A program made the position numbers and the translations under genes. The notes below the pieces were generated by a model. The model did not search any database. It saw only the letters and a program-made list of their open reading frames with translations, and was not told where the DNA came from. 64,000 nt of DNA from Leptodontidium sp. MPI-SDFR-AT-0119 (taxonomy: Eukaryota; Ascomycota; Leotiomycetes; Helotiales; Leptodontidiaceae), in contig JAHLEZ010000004.1 in NCBI GenBank assembly GCA_020726505.1, positions 3,348,001 through 3,412,000 on the forward strand, read 5' to 3'. This document shows, one piece after another, positions 32,623 through 44,099 of the stretch; positions within the stretch are counted from its first letter, which is position 1, and each line of letters starts with the position of its first letter.

Positions 32623-35128
32623 TTATCTTCTCCTACTCTGAGAAACCCATTCTGGATCGGTGACTAAAATAGTAAAGTCTTTCAATCCTGGCATGAACAA
32701 TACCGCCCTGTCACGCTGTGTTATAACATGCTTTCTCATCCAGCGGAAATCGTCCTCGTTGAGTATTGTAATGTCGCGAGACTCTCGGTCTGGCATCGTA
32801 TCTTTGAGTGTAAAAGTTAGGCACGGGGGACCTCTTACACCACCACGACCCGTTTGACTTCCGAACCAGGCAAAAAACTCCGTGGTCTTGATCTTATGTC
32901 TCCAGACGGAGAATTCGTAGGGCGCGCTGAACTTTCCTAGCTCGTCCATTTGAAGTCTGACGACGATCTCGGGAGGCGACGAAGCGAACTTTACTAGTTC
33001 ACGAATGCTCCATTGTCTAGGCTGAGTAGCCGCTCTTGCTTGGGATGGTTGAGCATGATCTGAAGCGGGGACCTTTCGGGGCTTGTAGTATAGTACCGTA
33101 GAGCTTCCATGAATAACGCATGTTTGCCCAACCCCGATGGTCAGTTCCGCGTAGAGGTCGCCTATTAGTCCTTGCCCTGTATCAACTTGCTGAACAGAAA
33201 AGCCATGAACAGTGATGGCCACTAGTCCCTTTGCACTAGATTTGTCGACCACAGCCCCGCATACATCTGGGTATACCCGTTTTCGTCCTCCTGTGGTTTC
33301 GTCTTCTTCTAGTTCTACATCCTCTCGTCCAGCTATCTATACATATGTTAGTACTGACATCAATTAGACCTTGGTTTATTATCTTACAAATTCTGCAGCC
33401 TTATTCCTGAGCCTTTTCTTGTCATTTGCCGTTCTCGATGTCTCAAAAACGCCTGTCATGACGTTCATCCACATGCTGTTGTGGTGAGACGGGGATGGAT
33501 CTTTGGTCGGTTTCAGAGGTTGGTGACCAATATGATTCACTTGGGCTGGTATTGAGCGCACCTGTGGTGTTGTGGCCCTAGTACCTGCGAAGTTGGAGGG
33601 GGTGGGTGAAAGAGATAGGGCTGGCCCAGGGCAATTCGATACTGGGACGGACGTAAATGGATTCTGCTCGAGTAGGGGTTGACGCACCAGCCGAGGTGCT
33701 TGACAGATAGAGTTATTGGTAGTTGTCATACCAGTCGATGATTGTTGTAGTTTGTTAGGGTCGAAAGGGGGAATGCCCTGGCTTTGGGAAGCTTTGCCAG
33801 CACCATCCAGTCTCAACTTGCGTAACTGCTGAGTAGGCTGGTCATGGTGGCTAGTGAGCGAACTAGTCCATGGCTCTCCAACACCCATGTTCTGTCTCGA
33901 GGCTTGGCCGGGTAAGTGAAGGAATGCTTGGGGATCGTCGGGCAGATCAGAATTTTGAGTATGGGATCGAGTTCTCACTTCATCGTTCCTGACAGTTCCA
34001 AGACAATGTCTGTTGGTATGATGTGGTGGAGGATTGTCTATAGAGGCGGGTTGGTGAGTCTGGCGGCCTATAGAAACTCTTGAGGTGCCAAACTTTAGTG
34101 AGCAGTGATCTCCTTCAGCCATAAGTTTGCTCTGTGGAGGCTTATCAATTCTCCTCAGAGTTGATGGCTGTCTCGCACTTTGTTCCGTCTCTCGCCCTGG
34201 CAACGTATTCGGATTCGGTTGGCACTGTTTCAAGGCTAGAATAGCTGGGGGTGACAGCTCCTGAGAACTAGATGATAACTTAGCCGATTTAGGAGGACGT
34301 TGACAATCATCCGGGGCGTCTGTTGGTGGAGGAGACCATTCTCCATTGTGTAGATGTGCGAGGCCGGAAGAACTTTCAGTGGCAGAAGCGGAGTGGTACG
34401 TGTTAATTGAAGGCCGTATGAATCCCGATTGCTGACTTTCTCCGTCCGGTGAGGGAATGTATAAAGAAATGTGTAGCCGGTTTCGTGCCTTTTCAACAAA
34501 GTCCGGTGCAGAATCAAGTACAAACAAAGCATCCCTGGCCTTCTGGGTAGCGTCGGAATTTGTGTCTGATTTTTGATGCTTGGATTGAACTGCTGTTCTG
34601 TCGCCTTGCCACGTAGCCCCAGTTGCATCGGGACCGCCGGACGCAGACGTTGTTTTTGGATTTTCGCCCTCTACTGTCGTTGTGTCCTTGATTGTCCCGT
34701 TGTCCTCCACTGTCCCTGTATCGCCGGCTGTCCCTGCCTCCCCGATTGTCTCTGTGTTCCCGCTTGTCCCCGTGTCCTCGATTATCCCTGTGTCTACGAC
34801 TATAAAGTCTCCAACCTCTTCGTCGTCAAGAGACTTGTTTCTTCTAGGTCGTTTAGTGCGTCTTGCCCTGACATGGGAGGATGGCTCTCGATCGGTACTC
34901 CTCTTGAGGCAACGTCAGCAAACATCCCTTATATGCTGTAGGTAAAAGCTTACTTATACTTACTATTTTCACTAAATGCTGAGGCATTCTTCCACCACTA
35001 TCTCGGTCAACTTCTGGTAAGAGATTATTTCGATTAACAAGCTGGCAGCTGCGAGTTCGACGACGGAGTAGAGCTACGACGTGCTCCCCTCCCAACCGTC
35101 TAGAACTAGCAATTCTCCCCTCAGACAT
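32623..35128 (-). CDS. Three-exon gene for a 797-residue protein of unknown function
   Basis: Exon 1 35128-34964, intron 34963-34903 (GTAAGT, branch GCTGACG, CAAG), exon 2 34902-33388, intron 33387-33337 (GTAAGA, perfect TACTAAC branch, ATAG), exon 3 33336-32623. All junctions are phase 0 and total 797 codons plus stop. Exon 2 begins with a nuclear-localisation-like cluster (RARRTKRPRRNK), then a seven-unit hexapeptide array of DTGTVE type, then about 430 disordered residues rich in Ser, Pro, Gln and His. Exon 3 is folded-looking and aromatic (TTEFFAWFGSQTG, PPCLTFTLKD, FTILVTDPEW). I recognise no named domain; similar C-terminal regions occur in uncharacterised ascomycete proteins as far as I recall. 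A nuclear role is inferred only. The gene is intact between RIP-mutated neighbours. Confidence 0.7.
34669..34794 (-). repeat. Seven 18-bp units encoding a hexapeptide array
   Basis: Within exon 2 of the 797-aa gene. The units translate as DTGIIE, DTGTSG, NTETIG, EAGTAG, DTGTVE, DNGTIK, DTTTVE. The acidic and Thr/Gly-rich pattern is kept while the DNA has diverged. Confidence 0.75.
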
Positions 35129-35412
35129 GTGCTGATGTATTGGAAGAAGCCATTGAAGAGTCGTTGCTTTCGGAGAATGCGCGGTTAACGACGGCGGGGC
35201 GCATGCAGCTTGCGCATACTATACTAGGGGTGTGATAAGCGCACTAAAAAGCCACTGTTTTGGTGGGACCTTAGTGAATGGGAATTGCAACAGGTCATTA
35301 TCACACGCCAACCCTAACGTAAAGAAAATCCGTTTCTATTCGGAAAGGTAGGCAGAGCTACTTTACCGGCAACTTTTAGTGAGTTATAGCGAGTAAGGGT
35401 GAGTCGAAGGTG
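35129..35412. other. Upstream region of the 797-aa gene
   Basis: Probable promoter. It contains an 11-bp inverted repeat around GTGTGATAA (about 35227-35237 and 35299-35309). Confidence 0.35.
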
Positions 35413-35437
35413 AGTAGATACAGTGTGTCAAATGATT

Positions 35438-35477
35438 TGATTTGATTTGAATAATGGCTATTATTCAAATCAAATCA
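35438..35477. repeat. Perfect 18-bp hairpin inside the hAT element
   Basis: The arm TGATTTGATTTGAATAAT, a 4-base loop GGCT and the exact inverted arm lie just inside the left TIR. GATTTGAATAAT-like motifs recur near 35515-35550. Confidence 0.85.
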
Positions 35478-35883
35478 ACGATTTTACTAATTAATCTATC
35501 TTAATCAATTAATATTTGATTTGATTTGAATATAATTAATTAATTTGAATAATATGCTGACTATGCAGTCTTTACCCGTTTTAGACATAGCTTATCCCCT
35601 TTTAGTATAGATCCCGTTATCTTGCTTATTAAGCGAGTTAGTGATAAGGAACCTCCGAATTAATACATTACAATTAACAACAATTATAAAGTTAAAAAAT
35701 AATATAATAAAGAAATTAAAAGTTACACTCTTAAATAGAATCGTTTTTATATAAAAGAGAAGATTTAATTTGTATTTTAAATATTTACTTTGTATTAAGT
35801 CACATGTTCTTGAATAATTGAATAATATTCAAGAATAATTTGAATATTATTCTATTCAAGTCTGAGAGTCATTAATCTATCTT

Positions 35884-36097
35884 TGTCGGTATATACTCGT
35901 TTGTAAGGGGGTGGTATCAAAAAGGTGGCACGTAGCACGAAAACCCGTGGTTCGTATGCTTTGTTATGCCTTTTATTTTGTACGAAGGTTTGAAGAAGGA
36001 GCTCGAGGGAGAGCTCCCTTATATGCTAGCTAAGAGGTCACGTGGTACAAGTAACGCACGTGACCCCGGCATTCAGGCTTGACTATACATCCCAACA
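35884..36097. mobile_element. Solo LTR nested in the hAT element
   Basis: A 214-bp block begins TGTCGG and ends CCCAACA, flanked by the same 5-bp duplication ATCTT (35879-35883 and 36098-36102). It has a TATA-like TTATAT after a GGAGCTCGAGGGAGAGCTCC inverted repeat (about 35999-36018). Its base composition is normal inside AT-rich DNA. No internal retrotransposon sequence remains. Confidence 0.75.
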
Positions 36098-36451
36098 ATC
36101 TTATTCAATTTTAATTGATTAGAATAGAATATTAATTAATTAATTTGAATAATTCTTTGACACACTGAGTAGATAGATCACGCTCTAAGGGATCCTCTTC
36201 TAGCTCCCTCGAGAATCGGTTATTATTTCTATATTATCTATGTATAGAATTTACAGATCCTACTGCTTGTAGTATAGTCACCTTTCTAAGCCTATTAAGA
36301 TATTGTAACAGAGGCCGTTCTCGGTCTCGTGTTAAATTTATCAAGGGTCCTTATTAGAGCCGATTTGGGTCCCCTTTTTAACTAAAGGGTGCTCGCTTAA
36401 TGGCCCTCTCAACTTCTCAACTCCCCTCAAATAACCCAACTCGTATACAAG

Positions 36452-36684
36452 TGTAACGACACTAGCCAAGATAGCAGTGCAAGAGGTATATGGGAGTACA
36501 TTGGCTGAGGCTATCGAGAACTAATAGGTCTGATACGAAGGAAACAAGAAGATAGGGAAGGAAAAGGAGTCTGAGGGAGGACCTCCTTATATACACGATC
36601 TGCTACCGAAACCCCCCTGGCGCTAGTTCAACTCGCTATGACCCTATTCCCCTGAATGCCAGAACACGTGAGTCGATCGTCACA
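36452..36684. mobile_element. Solo LTR, 233 bp
   Basis: It begins TGTAACGACA and ends GATCGTCACA, so the ends are inverted (TGTNACGA). A 5-bp duplication ACAAG flanks it (36447-36451 and 36685-36689). It holds a TATA-like CCTTATATA near 36590. No retrotransposon body is seen. Confidence 0.75.
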
Positions 36685-36689
36685 ACAAG

Positions 36690-37637
36690 TGTATAATTTC
36701 AATTTTTTAAGAGCTTATTTAATAATTTTAATATTACAAGAATTCACGAGTGACAAATGATTTTATATAGTTATTTACAAAAGTACAAAAACAGTACTAC
36801 GAATCCCAGCGTCCTTTAACGTCTAGGCTCCCGGCTACTTCTATATTCTACCATTTTATACAAGAGTCACAGTCTTCTCAGGAGCGACGTTACAGTAAGC
36901 AAGGGGAATGCAACGCCCTGATACTTCTGTTTAAGAAAGTACCGTATAGCATTAGGCCACATCGGCACGCCTCCGTAGCTGTAAGAAGAGCAAGTGTACT
37001 TCTTGAGCATTGTGGGACATATTTTATACCAAGGTTCGACCATCGAGACTAAGGTTCTCGAGGGATGACAACGCAGACTTCAAGTGAGCTGGCTGAGCCG
37101 AGGGTAAGCCGAGGGTAATTAACACCTGAGCAAGAGCGGCCAACACGTAGAAGCCCAGAACCGTTACACGTCTCACCCGAACTAGTAAAGTCGGCGGTCC
37201 GCTCTAGCGCATTTCCTCGATCGCGCATAGGTAACTATCCCTTTACGACCCTACGTACTATAGATAAAACACAAAAAGTCCTTATACTACTAGCTTAGTA
37301 GATCGGATTTCCCGAAACCGGCTTCCTCACAACACTCTCTTCTTAAAAAGTCAGCCCCACTCTTTTTAGCCGGCCCGTGGAGCAGCTTTGCCGTTTTCAG
37401 TATAGCCCAAACGCGATTGGATGCTGAGTCTCAGGCGTTTTCAGGTTGCCTCGAGGGAAGCCTTGCGGCTGTGAATCCACGCCCCGCATGACTCCAACGC
37501 CCAACATTGCCAACGCAGAACGAGGCTATGTATTTCTAGATTTATATTACAGTTGACGAAATGCGTGGTGTTTCTTGGGCCATTCTTACACTATAGACTT
37601 CGTCCACAGACCCAGGCCAACCTACATTTTAGCAAAG
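36690..37637. other. Intergenic upstream of the NLR gene
   Basis: AT-rich at the left, normal composition nearer the gene. No gene, tRNA or clear promoter motif recognised. Confidence 0.35.
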
Positions 37638-40600
37638 ATGGTTTTGGCTGGGGTTGATGCATTATCCCTTGCAGCAACAATCTTTCAGGTGATAGATTTC
37701 AGCTCCAAGATCGTCTCTAAAGGAAAAGAACTTTATCGTTCTTCAAATGGAGTATTAAGAGAGAATCAAGTGACCGAAACGGTCGCAAGCCATCTGCAGG
37801 TGATGAGCAGACGTTTGATCACCACGCGAACGGGAAGCGATTCACCTTCAGAACAGGACGCAATGCTCAAGAAAATATGTGAGAACTGTATCGCACTATC
37901 TCAGGAGTTATTGGAACATTTGGGCAAGTTGCAGGTTCCTAAAACCGGCGATAGAAAGTGGAAGAGCTTCCGCCAAGCCTTGAAAACTGTTTGGTCGAAG
38001 CAAGGTGTTGATGAAATGGCAAGAAGGCTTGAGGACGCAAGGCATGATTTGGACACATTCGTCCTGCTCCAAATAAGGTATGTGGAAAACTTGCTCCCCT
38101 CTTGTGCATTCTTGACAGTCTTTAAGGCCTTGTTCTAATTGTAATTAACCTGCAGAGAGGGTCTTACGGAAACTCTGCTCCAAAGGGAAAAGGACTATTT
38201 GACGCTTGACAAGGGCATCCAAACTATCATTAAATTGCTCTTGGAAAATAACATTCCACCAAGACAGGACCTGAGTGCACAAATGAACGGAACAACTCCA
38301 AGTCCGTTGCCGATGTGGGACGGCGCACGCGCTCCCTTGGGCCAAAGCAGAGCAGCCTGGATTGCGTGGGATGCCGAAACGAGGAAGCAATCAGTAGAGA
38401 TCAGTTTCCTGGATAGCTTAAGGTTTCCTATGATGCCTTCACGTAAGGAGCGCGTTGCGAAAGCACACGAAAGCACTTTCCGGTGGATTTTTAAGGATCC
38501 CGAAGCCATCCATAAACCGTGGAACAGCTTCGTTAAGTGGCTTCGCCATGACGGCGGTATATACTGGATCAATGGAAAAGCGGCATCTGGCAAATCAACC
38601 TTGATGAAATATATCTCATATCACTGGGTAACCATGGACAGCCTGAGAAACTGGTCGACTTATTCTGGAGACACCAGAAGCGATTTACTTACTGGCAGCT
38701 TTTTCTTCTGGAACAGTGGTATTCCGGAACAACGATCCCAAATCGGTCTTTTGAGATCACTACTATACGAGATACTCAATGCCCGGAAATATTTAATCCC
38801 AGAGGTATTTCCAAATGAGTGGGAGGACAAATGTTCTCTTGTTTCGCATGGCAAGCGAATCTCTTTGGAGGCTTGGTCTCTTCGTCGCTTGGAGTGCGCA
38901 TTCCAGACTTTGACTTCCGTCGCAAGTAATAGGAAGTTTTGTTTCTTCATTGATGGGCTGGATGAGTTCGAAGGAGACCACAGGAGGATAGGCACTCTCT
39001 TCAAAGACTTGAGTTCTAATCCGAATGTTAAGTTCTGTGTATCGAGTCGCCCCTGGCCAATATTTCAGACTATTTTCAACGAAGCGCCCCAACTACGACT
39101 ACAGGATCTGACTCTCGACGATATCAAAGCCTACGTAGAGAAAGAACTTTTAGAAACAGAAGATATGCAACAACTGATCAACGAGGACCCCGAAGACACA
39201 GGCGCAAGCATTCTCATGGAAGACATTGTCACCAAAGCTGCAGGGGTGTTTCTGTGGGTAGTTCTAGTTGTAAGATCATTACTGGCTGGGCTTGGAAATG
39301 GAGACGGAGTGATCCACCTTCGGAAACGACTGGACCTCTTACCTGCCGACCTCGAGGATCTCTACGAGAGCATGCTTGACAGTATTGAAGACATCTACCA
39401 TGAGCAATCATCACAAATATTCCAGATATTCCGGGCTGCCGATTACAATCTTACTATTCCTGTCTTGTACGGAACACTAAAAGCCACGTTCCCAGAGGCA
39501 ATGAAGGTTCAGCGACAGAGAAATATGAAAGAAGCATACCTTGAGCATAAGCAGCCGCTTAGTTTACATCGTAGTCTCTATGCTCAATACGACCGAGTTC
39601 AATCTCAACTCAACAGTCGCACGAAGGGCCTTCTAGAGGTGGAATACTTCAACCGCCCAGACAAGTCCAAAGAAGTTATTATTGAAGATGACGACAAGGT
39701 CAAATTTCCAGCAATAACATACTTACATCGTACGACAAGAGACTACATCGAAAGCCCCAAAATTTGGAATAGATTGGTAGGGTATACGAGGAAAACGAAG
39801 CCGGAACCGAGATCGGCACATGTATCACCTAATCGAGATCAAGAGCACTTGGTATATAAAAAAATTATGTATCAAAGAACAGGGCGCTATTATCCTCGGG
39901 GTTGCACAGCATCTTGACGAATCTAGCTCCAACGTAAGAACTTTCTTGATGGACGAACTCGATAGAGTTTTCACTCGCGCTTCTACTTTTGGAGGTTCAC
40001 GAGCCTACCAGGAGAATACCCAGCACTGGTCTAACGGGTTACTGGGTGATGTGGGTAGCAATATTTTGTCACTATGCTTTGCAGACGGGTTAGTATGGTA
40101 CATCGCCTCCAAGCTGAAGTCAGAACCACACATGACAACATATGCAATGCGTCACCTAGACAGCGTGGTTAAAAGAGGCCTCACCAACGGAAAACCAATC
40201 CTGCCCTTACTTGGCTACGCTCTCTCACTCCACAGATGGGCGGCACCTGGTGGATGCGTTCCTGATTTTGAGTTCGCGGAAGTTCTTTTGAAGCACTCGG
40301 CTAATCCAAACCGTCGCTACATGGGATACACGCTGTGGCAGTACGTCTTGGAATACCTCTATCTTACTCATCACAACTCGAACGCAGATTCGAGTCTCGG
40401 GGTGGTGTGGCCGCGGATTGTGCGGCTACTGTTGCAGTACGGCGCAGACCCACATGCACATTGTATAGGAGACTATAACATCTGGACGAGGGCATTCGAG
40501 AGTATAGAGAAGACGGAATGGGGTGTTCAAGCTGCTGCTTGGATTGAGTATCCAAATGTCCAGCAGCAGGACGCAACTTCGGTAATCAAAAGTGTGTTCC

Positions 40601-40683
40601 GGAATCTGACATCTACGGAAGTGAAAGGCTTAATAGACCTTCTAGAAGACAAGAAGGCATCGCAAGCCGGAGCCTCGAAGTGA
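37638..40683 (+). CDS. NACHT-type STAND/NLR protein with N-terminal effector-like domain
   Basis: ATG at 37638; intron 38078-38155 (GTATGT, TGCAG). Residues 1-150 resemble the helical N-terminal domain common on fungal NLRs (VDALSLAATIFQVIDFSSKI). The NACHT NTPase follows: Walker A NGKAASGKST (about 38573), Walker B FCFFIDGLDEFEGD (about 38941), sensor-like CVSSRPWPIF (about 39038), then the GVFLWVVLVVRSL and LHRTTRDYI regions typical of this class. The C-terminal part has ankyrin-like pieces (FAEVLLKHSANPNRR, IVRLLLQYGADPHAH). The two long open parts are joined either by a 61-nt intron (39777-39837, weak GTAGGG donor, CTAAT branch, CGAG acceptor, phase 0, giving 968 aa) or, less happily, by a frameshift. 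Fungal NLRs act in non-self recognition and programmed cell death. Confidence 0.8.
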
Positions 40684-40689
40684 GGTACG

Positions 40690-43067
40690 AAAGCACTGCA
40701 CTTTATTTAAAACGGCAAAGCAGCGCGCAGGGATTAGCTCACAAAAGTGGGGCGAATGATTTGGTGAGAGAGTGTTTTGGCGGAGCCGGTTTCGACGCTT
40801 ACTGTAATGAAAAGCAGAGCGTTGAGGGCAGAGAGGAATGGTCTGGATGAATACCAGGGGCCTATTACGGCCCCCTTTGGAGCCCATTCTGACTCCCCTG
40901 ATTCCTTCTCGCCAGGAGTTCACGCTTTCGACAGCCGCGCGACCTGGATGAGCACATCCAGGCAAGACGGGTGAGTAGAGGTGAGGTGGTGGAGAGCGCA
41001 CAATGGAGGCCGTGAGTGAGTTAAAGGTGAAGCGAGGGTGAGCAGAGCGGCGAGGTGTCACGTGCGCCGTGGCTTGGCGCACACCCAAAGGGAGGTGAGG
41101 ATTGGCGCGAAACAACAAATAATTAATGGAGATTGATCGTTACGGATTGTAGCCTTGTAGATTAGGGGCGTACGACCCCTTAATACCTGCACTTGTTGAA
41201 TTGGCAAAAATGCCACCCTTCGGGGTACTTAATTATAAATAGGAATCGAGCGTTACAAGGAGACATACGAGAGAGATGGACGAGCGTGATAACCTTTTGA
41301 TAGTGCTGTCGGGTGAAGTAGGGCATTTTGGCAGGAAGTGGGCGAGAACCAGTTTCCTTCACTATTCCTGAAAGCGAGGGTAGCGATATCGCGCCCGTAT
41401 ACTCCGTACGAGAAGTGAATCTAAGACATCAGACGGGTTTTGCCTCATCTTATTGGTAGTATGTGAAATAGACAGAACCAGGTTAGTACTATAAGTACTA
41501 AGTGAGTCCAAAAAAGTGGATGGATTAAGCCTGAATTCGTTAATAACATTGGCAAGGGAATCCAGACCGCCGCTATTGAGGGACGAAGTCATAATGCCCA
41601 TTTCGACGGCAGGCCGAATGACCAAAGATAGAATGGACTCGGTTAGGTCAAGTGGTCGGAGGGATGCACAGTAGCTGTCTACAAAATTTAGACTAGGAGA
41701 TACGTAATACAGGTGCTCGATAACATGTAAGTAAGTTACAATGCAAGTCCTGACAATATGCACCACAAAGACTTGCTCCATACTTTAATCCAAATTTTCC
41801 TGCATAATATCCAGGACGAGGGCCATATAGTGCTTTTGCATTCGAATGAATACCCGAGGCACTACCTCCCCATGATAGCTGTATCATTTATTCCCGTGGT
41901 CCGGCGATAATGGGCCATTGATTCCTTTATCCGAGTGGTGATGGAGGTTGCGGCTCAGGGGCCAAACGCTGCATTCAGCTGTCATGCTTTGGTACACTGA
42001 TGTAGAACGGGCCCCTCAATCACGGAATCCTCTACTTCGAACATGGACGAAGTAAGATATCGGATTCGCCTCTGTAAACCTCCATACCTTGAAGGCTGAT
42101 GTATCGTCTCTGCCCACGATCTGCATGCTTCAGTCTGTCAAGCTTGCTGGGTAGGCTGACTTCTGGTGTTGGAACCCAATCCAAGGCAAATTTAATCGAC
42201 AAAGTATAACGGTGCCATACCCATACGGTCCACCTGATCAGTAGCCTGTAACAGAGTGGGTGCCAAAACAGTAAGGAAGTATGCTCCTCCTGCAGCTGAG
42301 AATAACCTTCATTCTTGCAGGATGCGGTGCAGATGCCCAGTAGTAAGCCGCGACGGCCGCCAGCACTAGTCCAGTGCTGTGACTCTTCTGGATGTGCGGC
42401 AGACCAAAATGGTAGTCTCCAAGAAGCATTTGCCCTCAAGCCGAATGTCGAAGATGAGGATTCCCAACACTTGGTTGCGTGGGCCTTTAGCGCTGGCCGT
42501 ATCTTGGGGAAAGAAAGAAAATCTTTTGGTGGAGTTGACATGGGAGGGGGTTGTTACATACGCTCATCCGTTATCCCATTGATTGAGATTGCTCGGGCTG
42601 GATTGGACTCACCCTAGATGTAAGAGAGCGGAATAGGTGAGGGGTTCAAGGGTGTTCCTTGACAGGCCGCAACGGATCTCAGCTTCTCTACTCAGGGCTG
42701 GATGAAGATGTAGAATTCGAATTTCATCTTCGGCGAGAGGCTCGTAGTTCATTTCGCTGTGCTGTGAAAAGACTGCAAGGGGATTTCAACACCCAAACTA
42801 AAATTTGAAAGGCCACCAAGTTGGAGAAGGTTACAAGTGCTGAAAGAGACGAGTAGCGCCAGCATAGGTGACAGGACATACCACACAGGTTTCCACATCG
42901 GACCAGATTGAATGAGGTTTTTGTAGCTGTTCAGCGAAGAATCAAAAGAATAAAAGGAAGTGGCAGATGAGCCACAATTTTCGAATCGACATTATAAATC
43001 ATCTGTCATTCGGATTGTGGACCTTTGAGATCGATGGCCTGTGATGCCTGAGTCTACTTACTGCGGA
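40690..43067. other. Long stretch without a recognised gene
   Basis: Overlapping frames exist on the minus strand (41362-41781, 139 codons; 42032-42541, 169 codons) and the plus strand (42315-42617), but none has a motif I know. A TATAAATA-like site lies near 41234. This may be decayed coding sequence. Confidence 0.3.
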
Positions 43068-44093
43068 TCATCCGAGCCCGGATCGTCGTTCTTGCTTCCA
43101 AAGAGCTGTGCAGCTCGAGAGCATCAGAATATAACAGATTTTTCTAAAATACCGTAGGTAAGTTGCCTCGTGTCTACTGCGCCGAAAGTCATACAAGTGT
43201 TCATAGAACGTACCACAACGATCCATACAGCGGAAATCCTTTACTACCCCATCTTGATTTTTTGAGAGCTTTGCGTATTCCCTCTTGAGCTCGTCTGCAC
43301 GCGCTTGAAGCTTTGTAACCTCAGTGTCTAATTCTTTGCTGCAATCATGCCTATTGTTAAGCTCCCTATTGTCCTCATCGTTGGCAATTTCTCCCCCGTC
43401 ATTCTCCTCGTTAACATCCTGAAAGCTATCGTTGTCTTCGTCATCGTCATCGTCATCTCTGAATAAGACCGTGATGCTTTTCAAGCCTCTTAGACGCGAA
43501 AGATACTTCGACTTGTACCTTGCAGGCGTTAACTCCTCCCACTCTGCCTCTTCGATAAGCACGCTCTCGATATCATTGAGCTACTCGCCATAACAACGCA
43601 GTAGATCTCGAAGATAGTCAGGCTCGTCGGTAAAGTCGAAACTGAACCAGAGAACATCGTGGCGAGGATTGGAGTAGAACGAGCCCGCCTTCGCATTTGT
43701 ATGCTCCATAAGCCGATATTGTTTCAATGTATGCTTGCGCGATTCGTGGCAGACGTAAAGTGACACTAGAGGAGGGCACGACTCTGCCGGCCCTTGCTCG
43801 ATAATTCTCGTGCCAAAGTTCACATCTAGCAACGTAGATAATGGGCCTGCGAAGCGCAGAATCGCGACATCTTCGTAATCTATGGTCGTTTCATCCTCAC
43901 AGATTGCGGCTTCAATGAGTCGAGGCTCCGGCCAGGTCTGTTCCCATATCAGAAGGCGAAGCTCGAGTGACAGCTTCGGGAATAGATGCAAGGTATGGCC
44001 TGCTTGAAGTTTTTCACAAGTATTGGGAGATATTAAAAATCCATGGCCTCTTCGTAGATCAATCGCGCGAGGCTTTCCAGTGGTCCAACGCAA
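43068..44093 (-). pseudogene. 2EXR-domain protein with one internal nonsense codon
   Basis: The minus strand encodes LHLFPKLSLELRLLIWEQTW (about 43990), the hallmark of the fungal 2EXR domain (FP.LP.ELR..IW), followed by LVSLYVCHESRKHTLKQY and HDVLWFSFDF, both usual in the family. A TAG at 43581-43583 cuts the frame; the same frame then runs on through DIESVLIEEAEWEEL and an acidic run (DDDDDDEDNDSF) to a coiled coil near 43300. The stop is one C-to-T step from CAG. A GTACGT donor near 43200 suggests a further intron. The family's function is unknown; it is abundant in ascomycetes. Confidence 0.65.
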
Positions 44094-44099
44094 TCAACG

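Larger units (their letters stand above)
35421..36167. mobile_element. Non-autonomous hAT element, AT-rich, with nested LTR
   Basis: Terminal inverted repeats CAGTGTGTCAAA (35421-35432) and its reverse complement (36156-36167) are perfect over 12 bp and fit the CAGNG start of hAT elements. An identical 8-bp duplication, AGTAGATA, flanks it (35413-35420 and 36168-36175), as hAT transposases make. The interior is extremely AT-rich except for a 214-bp insertion (35884-36097). There is no transposase frame. The AT richness fits heavy RIP or an intrinsically AT-rich MITE. Confidence 0.85.

Noticed and set aside
33379..34945. Plus-strand frames rich in VPVSS-like repeats opposite the 797-aa gene
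   Set aside because: They are the antisense of the 18-bp hexapeptide units; the minus-strand gene has consistent introns and phases.
35227..35309. 11-bp inverted repeat around GTGTGATAA that might be a tiny MITE
   Set aside because: Too short, no target duplication seen, and close to the real hAT boundary.
42032..42617. Overlapping frames of 100-169 codons on both strands
   Set aside because: No known motif, no intron signals, and equal openness on both strands.
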